This document shows, in pieces, positions 8,617 to 16,649 of a stretch of 16,649 bases of DNA. Position 1 is the stretch's first letter, and the number at the start of each line of letters is the position of its first letter. A program made the position numbers and the translations under genes. Source of the DNA: Saprospiraceae bacterium (lineage in GTDB: Bacteria; Bacteroidota; Bacteroidia; Chitinophagales; Saprospiraceae); assembly GCA_016706365.1 (NCBI GenBank), contig JADJJU010000027.1, positions 1-16,649 on the forward strand. Reading direction: 5' to 3'. The notes under the pieces are model-generated. The model saw nothing but the letters and a program-made list of their open reading frames with translations. It had not been told where the DNA came from and did not search any database.

Positions 8617-10307
8617 ATGAAACGGATTACACTCTTTTTTTTTCTGCCTGATGGCACAATTGTCCCATTGCTTCAAATCTGATAGTAGCCGGAAATTTGT
8701 CTGATCAGGATGGAAATCCGGCTGAGGGAAAATGCTATTGAGATTAGCATATTGACAGGAAATACCACCCAGCATCTTTACATGGTGAACACTGATGCGG
8801 CGGGGGAATTTCTCTGTGGAGACGGACGTACAATATGGAGACCCGGGAATATGGGTAAAAGTTTTTTTCGTGAATTGCAAAGGAGAGCGTAAAGCTGAGT
8901 TCCAGAGGCCGCAACCTAACAGTAATTCAAATGTGATTTTCTTCAAACTTAATTATTGTAATTCCGAACAAAACCATTGTAAAGTTCAAGTGAAGTTTTC
9001 CAGAGATTCATCAGACGCAGCGTTTCTTCACGCGGTAGCCCATGGTTCTGCTCCCTTCACTTATCTCTGGTCAACAGGAGATACCACCCAGATCATTCCA
9101 TATCCTGGTCCTGGAAGGCATTGCGTCACTGTTACAGATAGTAAAGATTGTACAGCGGAAGCATGTTTTATGCAAAATTCTAATGGGTGCAAAGTTACAA
9201 TAGTCTCCCGGAGAGGAAATTTGGGCACGCAACTTACTGCACTAAGTGCTCCTCCTGTAGGTGGAACTTATGTATGGGTACAGGTGATACAACTAAGACA
9301 AATTATTGTCCTGAAACTGGGTAATTACTGTGTTACAGTAACTTTCCCCAATGGATGTACGGCTTCAGCCTGCACATTGACCATGAACCACCACAGGAAT
9401 GTATCAAAGCAGTGCTTGGAGTGGAATATGATAGTCTGACATCTGCAACATTAACAGTGATCCATGATGATACATTGAATTACAATTACATTTGGAACAC
9501 AGGTGAAACTACTCAAACCATTAATGTTACTCAATCCGGACTTTACAAAGTGCTGGTGTCTGATCCGGATCAAAGGACCTGCAGGAAGGTGCTTTTTACT
9601 CACATATCATTTGATAATAAATGCGAAGCAAGAATAAAGGCTTTGCGAAATAATGCAGGTTACTCGCTGATAGCTGTGCCCAGCCCTCCAAATACCCAGG
9701 TAAGCACTTATCTCTGGAGTACCGGAGCGACAACAGAAAGTATTCAGGTAGCAGATTTGAATGTAGAATATTGTGTTACTATAGTTTTTGGAAGTTGCAC
9801 AGCTGAGGCTTGTTTTGAGTGGAACAAATGGGGGAATTCAAGGTGGCATCAGCGTAGAGAAATCATTAAATAATGATGGCTCTATACATTTGAAAATCAG
9901 CAATTCAGCTGAGATAATTGAATCTTTCGGGCTGATGGAATGGGGAATGAAATATTAGTAACTGAGAAGGAACTTATGACTGCTATAGGAGTGGATGCAA
10001 AAGGATCGGCCATTTTTCTACCTGTTGTTATAGAAAACAATGAGTTTATGTCTTCTGTGGATGAAATCTTAGTGTTTCTACCCTGGTCAATGAAGAATTG
10101 AATATTCGATGGCCGAAAATAGTTCAGAATGGTACAGTTGTTCAGGTTTACAACCTGAATGGACAGCAGGTTCATCAATTCAGATTGAATGAGCAGGACT
10201 CCGGAACTTCAGAATTGTGGAATACAAATAGCTTGCCTTCAGGATTATATATTATGAGTGCTTCGAACGCGGGGCAAAACTTGAGTGCAAGATTCATCAA
10301 AAAGTAA
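8617..10307 (+). CDS. T9SS-secreted protein with SprB-like repeats and C-terminal sorting domain, frameshifted
   Basis: A surface or secreted protein of about 560 residues. The ATG at 8617 begins a signal peptide (MKRITLFFF, then CLMAQLSH). A beta-rich N-terminal domain follows (NLIVAGNLSDQDGNPAEG, about 8675-8730; PGIWVKVFFVNCKG). Four SprB/PKD-like repeats come next, each with a YxWSTG(D/A)TT motif followed by YCVTV...C(T)AEACF: about 9040-9170, 9210-9390, 9475-9600 and 9695-9825. A spacer (GNEILVTEKELMTAIGVDAK) leads to a type A T9SS sorting domain (about 10090-10307: ELNIRWPKIVQNGTVVQVYN, SLPSGLYIMSAS, ARFIKK). Frameshifts occur near 8640, 8735, 8890, 9200, 9290, 9395, 9820 and 10080. SprB-like repeats are known from gliding adhesins and many secreted Bacteroidota proteins, so adhesion is possible but not shown. 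Confidence 0.85.
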
Positions 10308-10313
10308 TAGCTT

Positions 10314-10369
10314 TAGACATGATTTGAAAATGAAAGTCAATTCTTGCTTTCATTTTCAAAGAGTGTCTA
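10314..10369 (+). terminator. Long hairpin downstream of the T9SS protein gene
   Basis: TTTGAAAATGAAAG (10323-10336) pairs perfectly over 14 bp with CTTTCATTTTCAAA (10347-10360). An outer TAGACA/TGTCTA stem (10314-10319, 10364-10369) follows after a 3-nt internal loop. It begins 6 bp after the stop codon, so termination is the obvious role, though no T-run follows. It also lies 39 bp upstream of the sigma-factor ATG. Confidence 0.75.
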
Positions 10370-10408
10370 TATTCAGAAAAAAGAAAGAATACAGATCCGG
10401 GTGAAGAT

Positions 10409-10996
10409 ATGGAGATAAATTCCCAATTAATTGCGAAATGTATCAATGCCGAGAGGAAGGCACAGCAAGCTTTGTTTGAGGCTTGCTTTCCTTTTTTGAT
10501 AAGGATATGCAGAATATACAGTCGGGATGATCAGGAAGCGATGTCACATTTGAATGAGGGATTTTATAAAATTTTAAAAGGATTGCCCTCCCGGAAACAA
10601 CATATTCCATTTGAAAACTGGGCAAAAAGGATCATGTTGAATGCAATAATTGACAATTACAGAAGACAAAAATCCTACAGGCAGCAACAGCAAATGAGCC
10701 CAGAGGATATCAAAGCTTTGGAACAAAATATGAGTGTAGTTTCAGTGGAAAATCCGGCAGTGGATGCGGAACAAATGCTCGACTGGCTGAGAGATCTTCC
10801 GGTTTTGACTTCTCAGATATTTGGACTTTATGCTATTGATGGATATAGTTATGAAGAAATCAGTACCTGGTTGGAAATGAAAACAAGTGACAATTCGCTG
10901 GCATGTCTGGGAGGCAAGAAAAAAGCTGGAGAGCGAGATTTGAGGAAAGTCATTAAAGCCATCAAAAAAAAAACTTATGATGAAACCAATAGATAA
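10409..10996 (+). CDS. ECF-like RNA polymerase sigma factor, module 1 (frameshifted near 3' end)
   Basis: About 190 residues with sigma-70 region 2 and region 4. Region 2: LIAKCINAERKAQQALFEAC, CRIYSRDDQEAMSHLNEGFY and NWAKRIMLNAIIDNYRR. Region 4: LPVLTSQIFGLYAIDGYSYE, with the recognition helix RWHVWEARKKL, seen only after a shift near 10890-10900. A second shift near 10935 restores the end KVIKAIKKKTYDETNR and TAA 10994-10996. The sequence parallels the sigma factor at 14878 (shared DDQEA, LNEGF, WAKRI and ARKKL motifs). Its 3' end overlaps the next gene, which has the form of a trans-envelope anti-sigma protein. It therefore probably binds core polymerase only when released from that partner. 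Targets are unknown. Confidence 0.88.
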   Translation: MEINSQLIAKCINAERKAQQALFEACFPFLIRICRIYSRDDQEAMSHLNEGFYKILKGLPSRKQHIPFENWAKRIMLNAIIDNYRRQKSYRQQQQMSPEDIKALEQNMSVVSVENPAVDAEQMLDWLRDLPVLTSQIFGLYAIDGYSYEEISTWLEMKTSDNSLACLGGKKKAGERDLRKVIKAIKKKTYDETNR

Positions 10997-12290
10997 ACAA
11001 GTGCAGAATACAATGCAGCAACTCGAACCAGGCATATAGCAATGTTATTGGGAAAAGGCGTTGGCGCATTTAGAGCGTAAGGAAAAGAAGAGACGGCGAA
11101 TAATCTGGCTTTTGGTGGATTTTTGCCGGAGCAATTATGATTTCATCGGGGGAGCCTGATTTGGTGGAGCATAGCTGAAAACAAAGAAATTCTGTTACTT
11201 CGTCTGAATTGCAAATTGCAAAAATAGCTCCCCGGTGAGAATGCCACTAAAGAAGAGAAGTTGAGCAAAATTACTGGCAAACGGAGTGTCAAAGAATGGC
11301 ATAATATCTGAGGAAGTAACTTCAGTTAAAGCAGACAATAACCAAGTTGCAAGTGCAGGAAAGATAAGATCTGCGCAAAGAAAGAGCGGGCTGAAAATTT
11401 GCTTGTTCCTGAGAACAAAAACCAGACTTCAGGACAAACAATAGAGGATACCCAACAAGTAAAAGATCAGGCTGAAAAAGTAATAACCAATAATGTTCAG
11501 CAGACGCTGGTACCTGTCGGGGAAATTTCGATGATTCCGGTGTTGTCAATAGGGTACTTAAACAGATCATTTATTTGGGACATTGAAAGACCGGAATTTA
11601 AGAGTAATGCAATAGTAAGACCTATAAAATGGCGTCTCAGTATTTTATCGGAATTGATGGTGCTTACAAATGTGCCGGGCAGGGGTGATGAAAAAGCAAT
11701 TTTAGGAGCACAGGCTGGAATGGGAGTAAGATTGAAATCAGGAGCGGGTTTTTACAGGAATATCTCTGGCTATACAATTAGAACCGGCACATTTGCAAAT
11801 ATGCTGGATCATCCAACACCTGAATATGTTTTTGAGGAAAAGAGGAAGGGTTTCGCCTGATTCGACTACACTATCATATGCGCAATCACAACTTTATGCC
11901 GGATGGGAGAGAGGGAGATGGAGTGGAAGGACAGGAATACAAGGAATGTATCTCGCCGGTGCAACAGGTGAACTGTACAATTATAGCAATGAGGTATCAG
12001 TGGAAGATCCCGGAGTGATTATCTCCAGAGTATCCAAAGTATCGGGCGGGACTATCAGTACGCCTGCGACCCAGAAAATGGGTATTTGAACTGCAGGCAG
12101 GATTAGAATTTGCTATTTCGGAAAAATGGAGAATTACGGGTCAGTTTGCTTATACACCTGCAGGATTGGCATATCCTCTTGTGGAAAATAAGTATGATCC
12201 TGTTGCAGGAAGATATGAAAGTATTCCAGGCGAATCGGTTTTAAAGGAACAATTTTTACATATCCAGTAGGAATTCAATACAAATTGTGA
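10978..12290 (+). CDS. Trans-envelope anti-sigma / outer-membrane beta-barrel protein, module 1 (frameshifted)
   Basis: It starts at ATG 10978 (MMKPIDKQVQNTMQQLEPGI), overlapping the sigma gene by 19 bp. The cytosolic head has the pattern WEKALAHLERKEKKRRR just before a hydrophobic helix (IIWLL, FAGAIMISS, SLIWW; about 11095-11175), so one inner-membrane segment is expected. A polar linker of about 110 residues follows (VKADNNQVASAGKIRSAQRK, QTSGQTIEDTQQVKDQAEKV). The C-terminal half has alternating, aromatic-rich beta strands (FIWDIERPEF, GVRLKSGAGFYRNIS, QLYAGWERGRWSGRTGIQGM, FELQAGLEFAISEKWRITGQ) and ends in TFTYPVGIQYKL-type residues (FTYPVGIQYKL, 12255-12287), typical of outer-membrane barrels. 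This matches dual membrane-spanning anti-sigma proteins described in Bacteroides. Frameshifts are frequent before 11400 and near 11855, 12070 and 12240. Anti-sigma function is inferred from architecture and position. Confidence 0.75.
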
Positions 12291-13397
12291 TGAAAAAAAT
12301 ACATTTAAAATTGGGAGGATTGATGCTGTTGCTGGCATGGTCCTCATGTGAAAAAGTTGAGATTCCGGATTCAACTTATACCGGCATACCATTTGGAATT
12401 AGTGGAAAGGCTGGGAATGAGGATTTGAAATTTGGAATAGAGCAGGGAGGAATCAAGTTGATTACAGGAGCAGAATTTGTAGAAGACTCTGTGTGGGAGT
12501 CCTCTGGTAGGCTGGAATCTTCCGGGCGAGATGGTCGGTTTCTGTCGATTCAGTTAAGGAATAGAAATGAAGGAAATGATCCGGTCATTCAATGGCAGCC
12601 GTTTATTTCTGATTCTCTGGATTATATGCGGGAAGGAGGAATAATAAGAACTTTCCATCAATTGCGGCTTATGACAAAAAATGATGAAAATCTTGAGATT
12701 CGTTCTATTCCAGGCCGGGGATCAAAGGTAGAAAGCCCCTCTTCAGATACTATTTTATTGATGCCGGGGAGAGGAATGATACCTGTGTGTGTGGAATACG
12801 GAAGTGGGTCAAAAAATGGAAAGTTTTGCATTGATGTAAGCCCTCAGCCGATTTTCCAAAATACCTTTCCAAATTGGATTATTGCAGCGGATAATCAACA
12901 ATCTGTCAGACTGGAGGGCAGATTGTCTAATGAAACGGCAGGGATACAATATATTTGGTTGAATGGTAATCTAAATACCAGGCATATAAGCACAGATAGT
13001 GCCGGTATTTACCATATTCAAATGGTAGATATTCATTCAAGGAAGTTTTCACATAGCAAACGATTGTTGAAGGATAATACCAACAAGATTTTTACTTATG
13101 GAAATAGTTTCACTTTTAAATCTGAATGGTTGCCAACTATTGATGTCATCGACAAAAGCAATTAAAAACTGTCAATATAACTTACAGAGACAGATCAGGT
13201 ATAATTTATAGGTCAAACAAAGGACCTAGGGTATAAACAGATTCATAATAGAAGAAATCCGGGAGTATGAAAAAGATGGCAGGGGCCGACCAACACTTGC
13301 CATGAAAGTAAGATTTACAGCCACCTTGTTTAGTCCGTCAGGAGATGCTATTCTATTGGAGAATTGTCATGGTTGGTTTGGGGTGGGGTTACCCTAG
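12290..13397 (+). CDS. Lipoprotein overlapping the trans-envelope gene (frameshifted at 3' end)
   Basis: The ATG at 12290-12292 overlaps the previous stop (TGATG), so the two are translationally coupled. The N-terminus MKKIHLKLGGLMLLLAWSSC is a lipoprotein signal with the acylated Cys at residue 20, followed by EKVEI. The next 270 residues are open without error. They include an Ig/PKD-like segment (NETAGIQYIWLNGNL, then TDSAGIYHIQMVD; about 12930-13030). The frame stops at 13165, but after a shift near 13160 it continues LKTVNITYRDRSGIIYRSNK. After another near 13225 it reads FIIEEIREYEKDGRGRP, KVRFTATLFSPSGDAILLEN and GWFGVGLP to TAG 13395-13397, giving about 370 residues. The family is not recognised. 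Its coupling suggests a periplasmic or outer-membrane partner of the barrel, perhaps a ligand or stress sensor; that is inference. Confidence 0.8.
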
Positions 13398-13400
13398 GGA

Positions 13401-13640
13401 GTTATGAATTATGAATGATGAGTTATGAGTTGAACAGCCAGATATGAGATATGAGATATAAGATATAAGATAAGACAAGATGGAACAGCCAGTTAAGGGT
13501 TATATGTTATGAGCCTCGATAGCGCAATCCCGGAGGGGTGCCTCTTGATTTAATAGCCGGGTAGGAGGTAGGCTTCCCTGGTGGATACCACGTAGAAAGT
13601 TGAAAGCCGCTTTAAGCTTCTTGCATCTTGCCTCTGGCTG
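13401..13640. repeat. Mosaic of short-period (7-bp) repeats and a GC-rich palindromic segment
   Basis: Period-7 runs occur in series: TTATGAA/TGATGAG/TTATGAG (13402-13430), GATATGA/GATATAA (13441-13474) and CTTGCAT/CTTGCCT/CTGGCTG (about 13619-13640). The motif AACAGCCAG flanks the middle array on both sides (about 13432 and 13484). It also occurs next to the palindrome repeat at 2733-2743. Between them lies a GC-rich piece (13515-13600) with TCCCGGAGGGG and a small GTGG/CCAC hairpin. No gene is supported here. Confidence 0.7.
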
Positions 13641-14340
13641 AACATCCGGTGCGGGTTGATTGTCTGGATTTTGTCATCTCACAACCTCAAACAGACTAAA
13701 CTCAAACTTAATCGCAAGCTCCCTTACTCATAATTTTTTTCCATTTAGGCGAAACAGCAATGATAAATACATTTTGTTCATGGTTGGCCATGAAAAACAC
13801 CTCTTACGGTGAGCGCAGCGAATCACTCCATCACCTTAAAGCCATAGGTGTGGAAAGACATCATATCGCTTCTAGTCCAGCTCCAAATAGCGTAAATACT
13901 AAGGTAGCCATGACAGGGGGGCACTGTGCTGCATGAATGGCTCATTGTGAGTTACTGACGTGCACGGCTGTGCGCCCCTGTAAGCAAATTGTATGAGACA
14001 GCTGCAGTTACAAACGGAACATAAACCATTAATTATTTTAACTTTTTCAGCATCAGACAAACGACTGAGTACTATTCTTTCGTGATATAGGTGAACAAGG
14101 AAAAATGGGTGTCGAAGGACAGTAGTGAATGCACAAGTAATTGAAATTTAGATAAATAAGCCCTTTTTTTAATTTGAAATATTGCTTTTTCTAAAAGTGA
14201 TCAGTTTGATTATAATTAGAAATTTACTCTGATAAGATAATTTCCAGTAAGAAAGGAGTCTGAATGCTTAAGCCATGAGCATCCTGGAAGAAATAAATAT
14301 CTCAATTGAGAGGTATTTAGAAGAATAGAGATTGGGGTTA
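13641..14340. other. Intergenic stretch without a recognised gene
   Basis: About 700 bp with no convincing coding frame. The minus strand has one short open piece (about 14085-13900, containing LSRLSDAEKVKIINGL and a Cys cluster CSVCNCSC) that I could not assign to a family. 13790-13980 is more GC-rich than its surroundings and ends in an inverted repeat at 13913-13981. This could be the relic of a mobile element or gene. Confidence 0.4.
13913..13981. repeat. Interrupted inverted repeat with 45-nt structured interior
   Basis: ACAGGGG-G-GCAC (13913-13924) mirrors GTGC-G-CCCCTGT (13970-13981), giving 11 pairs around one G/G mismatch. The interior holds a small CTCA/TGAG hairpin. It could be an element end, a structured RNA or an attachment-type site. 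Nothing in the sequence decides between these. Confidence 0.55.
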
Positions 14341-14341
14341 T

Positions 14342-14424
14342 GAACCGGAGATTACTTTTCGTTTCCGACACATTTGGCTTTGGATCGGAGCTTGTTTCAA
14401 CGGGCAGAAAAGTAATTCCGGTTC
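14342..14424. repeat. 18-bp inverted repeat around a 46-nt loop
   Basis: GAACCGGAGATTACTTTTC (14342-14360) matches the reverse complement of GAAAAGTAATTCCGGTTC (14407-14424) with one extra G in the left arm. TTTTATT follows the right arm, so as plus-strand RNA it could be a stem-loop with a terminator-like tail. A 47-codon plus-strand frame (ATG 14340) overlaps it but looks like chance. Confidence 0.65.
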
Positions 14425-14604
14425 TTTTATTGGAGTATTTTTGCAGTCAATTCAATTATATTTTGTTCACAAATCGATGAGAGCATAAAGTTGTTCTTTT
14501 TTTTGAAAAGTAAAACAAGTAAGTATGAAAGAATGGCCACGATGACCTGATGATTGGCGGATATTATTATTCGATTGATTAGTGATGGTTGTAGATGAGT
14601 GGTT

Positions 14605-14667
14605 TGTTTCCATAGTATGATTTCATCGAAATTACTCCTGAGGTGAGTCGATGAAAAGTTTGGAAAC
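14605..14667. repeat. Compound hairpin (two stacked stems)
   Basis: TTTCATCGA (14621-14629) pairs with TCGATGAAA (14648-14656). Outside it GTTTCCA (about 14606-14612) pairs with TGGAAAC (about 14661-14667), separated by short internal loops. It lies in the same gene-free stretch as two other long hairpins. Confidence 0.5.
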
Positions 14668-14791
14668 GTAGTATGAAGATCAGCTTGATAAATTTGCAAA
14701 TATTTTATCAGGCAAAATGGGAATTGATACAGTCAAAAATGGTGTTCATCTGATTTTGCATTGTAATAGTAACCTCTCTTCGCAACTTTGC

Positions 14792-14831
14792 ATCTATACT
14801 TCCGAAACCAGTTTTGGAAAGAAGTATAGAT
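14792..14831 (+). terminator. Strong hairpin 46 bp upstream of the second sigma gene
   Basis: ATCTATACTTC (14792-14802) pairs perfectly with GAAGTATAGAT (14821-14831). Inside it CGAAAC pairs with GTTTTG (one G·U) after a GAAA bulge, leaving a 2-nt apical loop. It may end an unseen upstream transcript or control the sigma leader. No coding gene ends directly in front of it. Confidence 0.6.
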
Positions 14832-14877
14832 CAAATTTATTCACTAAAAAATCGCCTTTAAGCCAGAGGCGCAGACT

Positions 14878-15446
14878 ATGATAATTATAGACCCAACAAT
14901 CATAGAAGGATGCATTCGGGGTGAACGTCGAGCTCAGCATACACTTTATCAGGCATGTTATGTGCCTCTGATGAAGGTATGTCGTCAGTACACTACGGAT
15001 GATCAGGAAGCAGCAGCTTACTTAAATGAAGGCTTTTAAAGTCTTCACACATTTAGAAAAATGGAAAGGCGAAGGTGCTTTTTATGCCTGGGCTAAAAGA
15101 ATCGTTATCAATACTATCATTGATGGATTCAGAAAATCCAGGAAATACAAAGAGATGGTTCACTTGAAAGAAGATCAGGATATGAAAGCGTTTGATGTAG
15201 AGTAGATCTCAACTGGGCAGATCAGCATATGGATGCTGAATCCCTGTACAGTGATCGTGAGAAGGCTTCCGGAAATGTCAGCAAAGGTATTCAATTTGTT
15301 TGCCTCGGAGGAATGGATTACCGGGAGATTGGAGGATTACCAGGGACCATGAGAATACTGCTAAATGGCATGTATTTCAGGCTCGTAAGAAATTAAAAGA
15401 ATGGATTCACCCATCAACAGTAAAACAGGAGGTCACGAATGGATAA
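14878..15446 (+). CDS. ECF-like RNA polymerase sigma factor, module 2 (frameshifted)
   Basis: A paralogue of the sigma factor at 10409. ATG 14878-14880 gives IIEGCIRGERRAQHTLYQAC, then CRQYTTDDQEAAAYLNEGF (region 2) and, after a lost base in the T-run near 15036, FKVFTHLEKWKGEGAFYAWA and KRIVINTIIDGFRKSRKYKE. Region 4 is LPEMSAKVFNLFA, MDYREIGG and the recognition helix AKWHVFQARKKLKEW, ending KQEVTNG and TAA 15444-15446. Frameshifts lie near 15036, 15204, 15260, 15310 and 15345. It probably transcribes genes in response to its overlapping trans-envelope partner. Family membership is firm; the regulon is unknown. Confidence 0.87.
15427..15433 (+). promoter_or_regulatory. Strong Shine-Dalgarno for the module 2 trans-envelope gene
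   Basis: AGGAGGT lies 5 nt before ATG 15439, inside the 3' end of the sigma gene. Bacteroidota often lack strong Shine-Dalgarno sites, so this helps fix the start and suggests coupled but independent initiation. Confidence 0.65.
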
Positions 15447-16649
15447 ATTTGACCAATGGTTAATAAGAAATTGAATGAGCAGGAAGTAGCTTATTGAAAG
15501 CTCTGGGACTCATTTCTCAACAGCTCAATCAATTGCCGGGCAGCCAGCGCGAAGACCATTTATCTTTATATGGATTTTGGCGTTATGTGCGATCGCCGGT
15601 GCAGGCACTGTATTGGCATGGCAAGCTAATAATAACCCGGCATCTGAACAGGATATATTAATTTTCAAGGAAAACACTACTGTCAGCCCTGCTTGAAATA
15701 ACAAAGTTGATGAATCAAATAGTGGCAAGAATGCTTCTGAGCCTTTAGCCACCAATGAAACTCAAGAAACAGCTGCAAAATTCCAAAGAAGGATTGTAAA
15801 TACTGGTAAGGGAACCTAATAAGACCGGAAATAAAAAATGCACTGGTTTCGCCAAATACACAGCAAAAGCAAAAATCATCAACAGAAAGATCACAAGCTT
15901 CTCAAGAAATTATACTTCATCGCTGGAAAGAAAGCTGTTAATCCAAGCCCATACTTATGAAACATTAAATGAGCATACAAATTCCGAAAATAACTAAGAC
16001 TCTGACTGAAGCAAAATCTTCTGAAAAAGTCTTCTTCTGTTGCTAATGCACCCAGGAGGTAAGAACCAGAAAAATTCTCAACGAGATTGCCAAATGAACC
16101 GGCAATTACTTCACAAGCTTCAGTGAATGCAATGGCGTATATGATCAAAGATCCCGGGAGTCAGGTAGTCGATCCATTGGCTGTAGAAGATTAAAAAGTT
16201 TGGAACAAAGCTCCATAGCTCTGCCTCAGTCTCGCTTATTAATCAGCGATTTGAGTTCTTTGGAACCTGCCATTGTCGAATGTTGCCCTTTCAAAGGTTG
16301 GTCCCATCATGTTGAATTAAGCCGCAGTTTTTCCCGGGAGTAAATGAAGGATCCAGATTCTTTACAGGATTACAGGCCGCATACCATTTACAATTCCGCT
16401 GGGCGCAGAGATGGAGTGCATCTGCCGGTGCAGGAGTTGTGCAGAGGTGGGAGGTAATTTTGGCGGGTTCCAGGATAGTCCTCAGGATATATATACCAGC
16501 AGAGAAAGTGAGAAGAGGCTTTTTACTTGTACCTACCTCAGCAACATATTTACAAGTTCCTTTGATGGTGAAGTTCCATGCAGGGAAGCACGCAATCCAG
16601 CGCAGGAATTCGAACACATCTGTTGTTGGAGTCAAAGGGCAATTGGACG
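15439..16649 (+). CDS. Trans-envelope anti-sigma / outer-membrane beta-barrel protein, module 2 (frameshifted, cut by window end)
   Basis: It starts at ATG 15439, overlapping the sigma gene by 8 bp (MDKFDQWL). A cytosolic head of about 40 residues precedes one hydrophobic helix (FIFIWILALCAIAGAGTVLA, about 15556-15615). A long Asn/Ser/Lys/Gln-rich linker follows (ENTTVSPA, DESNSGKNASEPLATNETQE). From about 16210 the sequence is beta-barrel-like: LLISDLSSLEPAIV, GLQAAYHLQFRWAQRWSASA and, cleanly at 16519-16649, FLLVPTSATYLQVPLMVKFH and AGKHAI. The YLQVPLMVKF...GK pattern is typical of PorT-like/OMP_b-brl_2 barrels. Its layout matches module 1. Frameshifts are very dense between 15790 and 16500. 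The C-terminus is outside the window. Anti-sigma function is inferred. Confidence 0.72.

Noticed and set aside
13515..13600. Riboswitch or rRNA fragment
   Set aside because: TCCCGGAGGGG and nearby pairs are suggestive, but no known riboswitch core or rRNA signature could be recognised.
14340..14480. 47-codon plus-strand small protein
   Set aside because: It spans both arms of the 18-bp inverted repeat and has no recognised motif, so the RNA/DNA structure explains the sequence better.
14427..14699. 90-codon minus-strand open frame with a hydrophobic stretch
   Set aside because: No ribosome site or recognisable family, and it overlaps inverted-repeat structure; likely chance in AT-rich DNA.

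Overview
The window looks like chromosomal DNA of a Bacteroidota bacterium, probably near Saprospiraceae/Chitinophagia. The signs are a C-terminal type IX secretion (T9SS) sorting domain, SprB-like repeats, an enolase–septum initiator–succinyl-CoA ligase neighbourhood, a PE–Lig–Pol type LigD next to Ku, and ECF sigma genes followed by dual-membrane anti-sigma/beta-barrel genes. No RNA gene, CRISPR array or recognisable transposase was found.

Almost every gene is readable only after correcting small indels. Many sit in homopolymers and are one-base undercalls, including in enolase and sucD, which are housekeeping genes. Disruption is heavy at both ends (1-1780 and 15440-16649) and light in several central genes. 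This fits uncorrected long-read sequence better than mass pseudogenisation. Gene limits below are the reconstructed ones.

Layout. 1-1777 (+): 3' end of enolase, a DivIC/FtsB-type septum protein and sucD. 1787-2910: a heptamer tandem array, a very pyrimidine-rich stretch with a possible broken minus-strand gene, and two copies of a palindrome-bearing repeat. 2912-4309 (-): a short-chain dehydrogenase and a TetR regulator that share a palindromic operator motif. 4393-7814 (-): Ku and LigD, the two-component bacterial NHEJ system, 3 bp apart. 8061-8507 (-): a PaaY/gamma-carbonic-anhydrase-like hexapeptide protein lacking its middle. 8617-10307 (+): a T9SS-secreted surface protein with four SprB-like repeats. 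10409-13397 (+): an ECF sigma factor, an overlapping trans-envelope anti-sigma/beta-barrel protein and an overlapping lipoprotein. 13398-14877: about 1.5 kb without a recognised gene, holding short-period repeats and several long inverted repeats. 14878-16649 (+): a second sigma/trans-envelope pair, cut by the window edge.

The most interesting content is the pair of sigma/trans-envelope modules. Each encodes a sigma factor whose 3' end overlaps a protein with a cytosolic head, one inner-membrane helix, a long linker and a C-terminal outer-membrane barrel. This matches the dual membrane-spanning anti-sigma type known from Bacteroides. The first module adds an overlapping lipoprotein as a possible third component.
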